Assembly: GCA_015680685.1 (NCBI GenBank)
Contig: MNCI01033362.1
Coordinates: 3,195-27,432 of the forward strand
Reading direction: 5' to 3'
DNA: 24,238 nt
DNA from: Gnetum montanum
Taxonomy: Eukaryota > Streptophyta > Gnetopsida > Gnetales > Gnetaceae
The notes under the pieces were generated by a model. It saw only the letters and a list, made by a program, of their open reading frames with translations. It had not been told where the DNA came from and searched no databases. The position numbers were made by a program, and so were the translations under genes. Below, piece by piece: positions 18,763 to 24,238 of the stretch; position 1 is the stretch's first letter; every line of letters starts with the position of its first letter.

Positions 18763-21533
18763 TCATGTAGTTCCTGGTGGCGGTGGCTCCTCCATTGGTG
18801 CTTTTCCTTTGTCTTATGATTAAGGTTTTGAGGCTTGATGGTGTTGAAGTATGGCCAAGAGCTTCTCCTCTTTGGTCTGAGGGTCTTGTGCCATCCATGC
18901 TAATGTTCCAATGTTTGATAGAGTCGGCACTTCCCATGGATGGGGGAGTTGTAGAAACATTTGATTGGCCTTGACATACCAAGTCGCGAACACGTGTCAT
19001 TCCTCCTTGTAGGCTCTAGCTTTATCCTTGTACTCTTGAAAATCTACTAGTCATCAAGCCAAATTTGCTATGATACCTTTTTGGCCTTGGTAGCTTGCTT
19101 TCACCACCTCAAGTTCAGAATTTGTGACCTCCAATTTTTCTAACAACTTCTTACGTTCTGCAAATTCTGCTTTGTATTTGATGTGGGTGGTTGCTACCTG
19201 CTGCTCAAGCTCTATCCTTGGGCACCCTGTTGGTAACATGGCAAGGTTAGCATACCTCAGGTTGGACAACTCCATGTATTCTTTCAAATCCTGAATCTAC
19301 AGGTTCTGGCTGTTAACTTCCGCTTGGTGGGCGAAGGTACATGTGTCCAATATGGCCTGCCAGTTAGTGTCATGAGCACTGATAGCATTGATTTGGGCCT
19401 TGGCCATATGGATCTCCTTGTCAAGGATCTATTTGTACATCCCCACCTGATCTCGGAAGTGCTCCTTCAGCTTCTCATGTCGTTTAGCCTCATTTTGCCA
19501 TGCGCTTATTTTAATAGCTGACTTTTGATGAATGGCACGTACCTCCTCCATTGAGAGGGTTCAATTTTCTCTGGCTAAACAGCTTACATCTCGGTTGACT
19601 TAGATGAATTGTTCTCATAATTGATGGAAGTGTTCCTTGAGAATGTTCTTTTGCTTTTCCACAGTGGTCAACCAAAGGTTGTCGGCAGCAAGCTATTTAT
19701 TTTCTTCTTGTAAGGCATTGAGTGCCTTAAGATGCGCATGAGTTTGTGCTTGTGGTGCGGAGGCATCCCAAATAGCCTTATCTTTTTCATCAGCCACCCT
19801 TTTATTCTTTGCTATTAGCTTGGTTAGTTTCTTAGTTCTAAAATTATCTAGCTGGTCTGTGGGAACAAATTGCAGAGGATCGCATTGTGCTGCTTGTAAG
19901 GCCACGAGCTGCTCTTGTAGTTTCTACACCTCAGCTTCAGCATACTTGCCCCTTGCTTCTGTTAAGACCAGCTTCCCCTTTGTGAAAATGAGGTCTGACT
20001 GAATTACCGTAACATCCTAAGGGATGTCAAATAGGGACTTCATTACTTGCCCTATTTGGAGCAATCGATCAAGCACATCCTCATGTTCTGGGGCAGTCAT
20101 TGAGGTTCCAGCTAAAGTTTGAGCATCTCGTACTCTTGTGAGATCTGCCAGTGGCACAACAGGTACGTTGAAGGATTCTTTGATGTGGTTTGCGACCACT
20201 TCTATAGCTCCCATGGCATTTTGGTGTTGCATGACCACCATAGTGGCCCCTTCACCAATCTCTAATTGCATCTGGAAAGGTGGCACATTTCTTAAGATCT
20301 GTTGTGACCATCTACTTTTCTCTCCTCTTGTGTGGATAGATACTTCCCCCCTTGTGCAATCCAACAAAATAGTAGGCTAAATGGCATCATCGATGATGCG
20401 AAAGAGGTTTTCATCATCACGACTTCCCCAAGTGACCGTCTTAGCGATGGCCCTAAGATGGCTCATCAACGGTCTGTAGTCATGTGGCGGCTGTTGATCT
20501 TGGCCTATGCTGGGCCCTGCTTCCTGCTGTTGGCTAGGACCCATGCTTGGAGGTTGGCTAGGTCCTACAAGTTGAGTTGCAGTTGGTCCAGCCATCTATT
20601 CTTGTTCTTGTTTTGGTCCCAGCTCTTCGCCAATGCTTTTCCTTGGAGCTGGCACCTTTAGCAATTCAGCATATGAAGCAGTCTGGGCTTTTTGGAGAAC
20701 ATCATTAGTGTACCCCCGAATACTAGCATGTCGGCAAAGCTTTCTAATAAGACAAGGAAAAGGTAGTGCCATTTTCCTTGTCTTTCGTTACTCAAACTAC
20801 CTTAGGATCTTTGTTATATATAGATGGGGCAAGTTAGCGGTAACCTTTCCCATCATCACTGCACATCCTCTTGCCACATACGTTGATATTCTTTTCAAGC
20901 CCTTCATGGGGAAGAGGTGATATATTCCAATTTTAAAGTAAATCCTCTCTTTCGTCGTCAACTCACCAAATGTTTTATGTTTGTCATAAGCCTTCTCCAA
21001 CCAATCCCATCGCACATTGGGGTCTGAATGGGTGGATAACTAAGCAACTTTGGGCCCTGTGTTTGAAGGGTTTAACACTTCCAAAATGGCCTATGCAAAG
21101 AAATCAACTATCACACCACAAATATTGACAGTGGTGCCTTGCTTCCTATTGTGCAAAAATTGGTATGTCTCTCCTAGATACCAGGCACCACTTTTAGAGA
21201 GGGTAGGGCATAAGGGAGATCCATTGAGGTGATCCCTAATGGCCTCAGGAGCGAACTCTACAAATGATTCAAAGTTCAATTTCACAATAACCATAGCAAA
21301 TGTGAACTTCTCGTGGATGGCCTAAAGATGAGATGTTGTCCTTGTTCAGGCACTGCAGCAGTTCCTCCTTCTACCTGCCCAAACCATACGGTAGGAGGAT
21401 CTTCTTGATGAATGTTGAATGATTGTTCCTCCTATTCTGCATGTTTTTTGGTAGGATCTTGTCTTCCACCTCTTCGAGATTGTTTGTTTCCACCTTGAGA
21501 AGGACCTTCCTGTTGTCCACGTTTCGGGGCCAT
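18763..21533 (-). pseudogene. Gene C: decayed antisense-type gene, PQ-rich linker and coiled-coil-like C-terminal half
   Basis: The ATG at 21533 starts MAPKRGQQEGPSQGGNKQSR, a basic, Gly/Gln-rich leader directly after an acceptor-like TTGCAG. After a frameshift come VKLNFESFVEFAPEAIRDHL (about 21290) and WDWLEKAYDKHKTFGELTTK (about 21010), a globular part vaguely like the plant retroelement-associated transposon-protein domains. A PQ-rich linker follows (MGPSQQQEAGPS), then FRIIDDAI. The last half is long, charged and heptad-like (FRTKKLTKLIAKNKRVADEK; ELEQQVATTHIKYKAEFAE). The C-terminus is KGKAPMEEPPPPGTT and a TGA at 18765-18763. About 920 codons are spread over all three frames with many stops, so it is not functional. 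The layout resembles gene B, but the sequences do not align by eye. A gag-like protein of a non-autonomous element is the alternative. Confidence 0.6.
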
Positions 21534-22018
21534 CTGCAATCACACGGGGTCAAGCGTTAGTAAGGTTGTTTTTGAAGTTAAGTTATACCATACTGCTTGC
21601 CTTAATTAATGATCTTATGTTATCATGTGTAATATTGCCTAAAAAACTACAATAATGAGTCCTATGACTTAGGTAGTTTCCAATTCTAGTTTCTAAATAT
21701 ACTTAGGGGTTAAATGATTTTTAGGCACAATTATTCTAAGTGTTATAGTTAATTACCCTAGATTATGTCCTTTGGGTGATGATAAATTCCAAAAAATTTA
21801 GATGCTTTTCTACAGATGTCCCTCCCCCACGACTAAGCTGAACACTCCGGGTTTAAGCAGGTTCAGACGGAATTTAAATCGGAGTACTAGTGAGCAAGAT
21901 ATAGTTAGAAAAGCAAGGGTTGCTTAATCGCAAGTTGTAGAGAAAAAATTCAAAAACTCCCCCATGTGAATGGAAAAAATGATGCTAAGTGTTGTGGTAA
22001 GGGGGGGGGGGTGTCACT
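21534..22018 (-). other. Leader region of gene C with possible intron
   Basis: This lies between the TATA box and the ATG. CCCCGTGTGATTGCAG immediately before ATGGCCCCG is acceptor-like, so a leader intron is plausible, but no donor is certain. An 11-base C run (minus strand, 22011-22001) lies just after the TATA box. No AATAAA was found here. Confidence 0.4.
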
Positions 22019-22026
22019 TATTTATA
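22019..22026 (-). promoter_or_regulatory. Minus-strand TATA box upstream of gene C
   Basis: CCTATAAATAAG on the minus strand is a consensus plant TATA box. It sits about 490 bp before the gene C ATG and directly after the palindrome cluster, as a core promoter would. Confidence 0.6.
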
Positions 22027-22040
22027 GGTTGTGGGGACGT

Positions 22041-22136
22041 GATATCGTGTACGATACATCGCGTATGCGATATCACATCGGCCGCGATATCGCGTACGTG
22101 ATATCATGTCGACCGCGATATTGTGTACGTGATATC
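22041..22136. repeat. Cluster of GATATC / CGTACG palindromes
   Basis: Five GATATC and one GATATT lie at 22041, 22069, 22086, 22100, 22117 and 22131, with GTACG or GTATGC words between them. Units such as GATATCGCGTACGTGATATC are near-perfect 20-bp palindromes. The cluster lies 15-110 bp upstream of the minus-strand TATA box. Confidence 0.85.
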
Positions 22137-22898
22137 ACGGCCCTAGTGACATGAGGCACAAAAAAAATACCGAATTTTTAAAGGATTTCTTGAAATCAAC
22201 ATTGTAAGTTAGGACATTAGGCTATTGTTAAGGGGTTCTTAGGGAATTAGGTGATTTTAAAGGCACGAATAATGATCTGTGGGTTTTATTAATAAGGGCC
22301 TTGGGTGATAGAGAAAAAGGCCATGTAATGGTACATAGGAACATGGAAATTTAAAGGGATAATAGTAGGGAAAGAACATTATAAAAAATTATGCTAAGGG
22401 TAAGAAATGGTGTGTGTGAGCTATGTCACAAGTGAATATTACAAAAGATTACACAAGTGGATCCTCCCCAAAGCAGGTTCTTACCTATAATGCCCTTGTG
22501 TAACCACACTTAAAGTGTCCGTGGGCACTAGAAGGGTTAGATGTAATCCGTACTAGTTCCACAAAACACACACATGTAAATATTACCGAAATGAGGTAAT
22601 AATTCTATGTTACACATGACACAAGCTACAATTACATGAACAGTGAGATGAGACAAAATATAGAAGGGATCATAGAGATTGGGACATGAGGTAACTGACC
22701 CAGGGCACAGTGAATTCTACATGTAAATCATGATTAACATGTCATTAACCCATCATTCAAAGATTAGGTCCAAGTCCATTCCTCTAATCAGTGACATCGC
22801 ATTATTTCATCCCATGATGAGCAACTATGAGAGTACGATAACAACAAGGTGTATGATGGCGTTTTGTTCAAGGGAGGAGTGATTTTGTTTTGTGGCAC
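22137..22898. other. AT-rich region, possible U3 of a minus-strand LTR
   Basis: No protein-like frame on either strand. If the purine tract at 22899-22937 primes a minus-strand element, this stretch (from TGCCACAAAACAAAATC at 22898 down) would be its U3, leading to the palindromes and TATA box. That boundary is inferred from one terminus only. Confidence 0.35.
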
Positions 22899-22937
22899 TT
22901 TTCTTTTCATTTTCTTTTTCTCTTTCTTTTTTTTTGA
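22899..22937 (-). other. Putative minus-strand polypurine tract
   Basis: The minus strand reads AAAAAAAAAGAAAGAGAAAA and then GAAAATGAAAAGAAAAG, followed at once by TGCCACAAAACAAAATC. The start resembles the TGTTCCCAAACAAATC after the plus-strand tract at 17498. It could also be simple low-complexity sequence. Confidence 0.4.
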
Positions 22938-23515
22938 ATATTGAATCTAGAGAAGCTACCAACCTTCAGGCATGGATGCAGTTCTTTCCAGTGGGACCCC
23001 CTAGAATAGCATTGGATTTTTGAGTGCCCGTTTGATTACTATTACTTCCATTTTTCATTAGATCTACAAGGATCTTAGTACAACCACGTTGCATGACAAC
23101 TCCCACAGATGTCACCAAGGAGAATCCACAAGTTCCCTTGATGTCACATCCTAATCATTCCCTCTTAGTCCATCCTTCTTCATTTTTGGTACAATGAACA
23201 CAAAATTAATTTTAAGTTTTAATAATGTCAAGAATATCACTGTACCCTCGAACAGAACCTCTTATTTGTAGAGTGGATGAGTGGGTGTAATGGGATCATT
23301 GTTTCAAATAATTGATTGTTTAAGACTTAATAACATAATACACACCTCAACCAATGATCCACATGAGTGTTTTATTCATAGACGAGATTACTTATAAAAA
23401 ACGTAAAAGGACAAAAACACAAAAAGATAAAAAGATAAAACAAGAAATTTTAAAAATTGAAAAAATGAAAAACAAAAAGTTATGAAATCAAAGAAAATAA
23501 AAGTATTTATTAATC
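22938..23515. other. Spacer, no gene seen
   Basis: AT-rich DNA with a long A-rich plus-strand tract at about 23395-23510 (repeated AAAAAGATAAAA words). No credible coding sequence, RNA gene or repeat array. Confidence 0.5.
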
Positions 23516-24238
23516 CTATTTGCTATTAGAATGGGGGGTATCTCCCATAACTAAACGGTTGGGTACGACAAGGATCAATAAATGAAAGATGAGGATCCTT
23601 GCATGTTGGAAGTATTGGAACCTGGTCATACTTACCCCATCGGGGTTCACACACTTGATTATAGTAAGCATAGTGGTGTAATTTATATTATGTAGTTCCC
23701 AGATAACGAGTTGACCCACTATGATATTTGGGACTGTTAGATGGTATGCAAGGATTGGGATGTTGGCTTCCATGATTGTGTTCATTGGGCCGTATGGTTG
23801 TCGGAGTGTTAGTTGGTGGCCTTGATGAAGTTCCATGAGGCGTTGTGTTCAAAGATAAGGGTGCACCATAGGGTTGGACTTGTGTTGAGTTGGAGGGTGC
23901 AATGGCCTTGGAATTATGTTGTCCCTTCTTAGGATTATTTATAAAAAAGGGGTGCCTTTGATGTTGCTGAGGTCTCTCACTGCTATTGGCAGTAGTAGCA
24001 CAAGTATCGTTCGTGGGTTGTTGCTGTGGTGTAGAAACCTTAGGAATAGTTGGTGGCGATGTAGAAGGAGGGAAAAATGAGAATGTTGAAAGTTAGGAAG
24101 AGTATAAGGTGCACAAGGTGGTGGTTGTGTTGAAGGTATGGGCTGATAGTATTGAGGAGAATGGTACTATGGTGAGATAGTGTGCGTTGGCCCAGTTGGA
24201 GAAAGAGGATGTTGAACAAGATAAGCGTTTGGGTTCAG
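23516..24238 (-). pseudogene. Decayed Pro/Gln/Asn-rich reading frame, partial at window edge
   Basis: The minus strand from the window end gives a low-complexity Pro/Gln/Ser/Thr/Asn protein broken by at least one frameshift and several stops. It starts PNAYLVQHPLSPTGPTHTIS, continues VSTPQQQPTNDTCATTANSS and RPPTNTPTTIRPNEHNHGSQ, and ends in a Tyr/Pro-rich part (RWGKYDQVPILPT) near two stops at about 23520. A second frame over 23836-23516 is longer without stops but reads less naturally and is probably a shadow. Composition suits a linker or Gag-like region of a retroelement, or another antisense gene; no domain is recognised and the 5' end is outside the window. Confidence 0.4.

Noticed and set aside
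22001-22011. G-run as a G-quadruplex or regulatory element.
   Set aside because: It is a single homopolymer run of 11 G without further G tracts and may be a length-variable sequencing feature.
23516-23836. Minus-strand 106-codon frame starting MELHQGHQ as a real protein.
   Set aside because: A neighbouring frame continues the Pro/Gln/Asn-rich composition from the window edge and ends in a coherent Tyr/Pro-rich tail, so this one is more likely a shadow.

Overview
The window is repeat-dominated nuclear DNA of a land plant, most likely one with a large genome. It is built almost entirely from LTR retrotransposons of the Ty3/gypsy Tat lineage. The evidence is a pol order of reverse transcriptase, RNase H, a second (archaeal-type) RNase H and integrase; integrases with a GPF/Y tail and no chromodomain; arrays of short repeats just after the pol stop; and open reading on the strand opposite to pol. 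I see no bacterial genes, tRNA, rRNA or intact host gene. The species cannot be named from the sequence.

Layout. (1) 1-3373, element A: the 3' end of a well-preserved, CpG-rich pol (1-1479), a 12-unit degenerate array (1518-1911), a short polypurine tract and the start of a 3' LTR (about 2964). It is cut at a single N (3374). (2) 3375-5915: a 976-bp inverted repeat (3375-4350 and 4940-5915) whose two junctions coincide exactly with the window's only two N characters. Both arms carry the same decayed gag-end/protease. The simplest reading is a scaffolding error, with contig 3375-4938 placed in the wrong orientation and its overlap with the next contig left unmerged. (3) 5916-12543: the stretch between protease and reverse transcriptase of element B. 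It holds more units of the same short array at both ends (6205-6460, 12352-12413) and, between them, a decayed multi-exon gene on the minus strand (gene B, 6689 to about 10330) with phase-matched introns. (4) 12544-15907: decayed element B pol (RT, RNase H, partial second RNase H, integrase) full of transition-type stops, followed by the same array in the same unit order (15947-16289). (5) 16322-17498: a 72-bp tandem repeat that reads as a 24-residue protein repeat on the minus strand, a perfect hairpin and a plus-strand polypurine tract. (6) 17499-22150: a second decayed minus-strand gene (gene C, 21533-18763). It has a charged/PQ-rich start, an unrecognised globular part, a coiled-coil-like tail and a proline-rich end. 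TATA boxes at 22019 and 18544 on the minus strand each have GATATC-type palindromes just upstream. (7) 22150-24238: AT-rich DNA, a minus-strand polypurine tract (22899-22937) and a partial proline/glutamine-rich minus-strand reading frame at the edge.

How the parts relate. Elements A and B are two copies of related Tat elements at very different stages of decay. Genes B and C share a layout (coiled-coil-like C-terminal half, PP-rich last residues) and look like the extra antisense genes known from some Tat elements such as maize Grande. Gene B still has introns. Because it runs opposite to the element's genomic RNA, those introns would not be removed when the element copies itself. The most interesting points are this intron-bearing antisense gene lying between protease and RT, the palindrome-plus-TATA promoters, and the probable assembly error.
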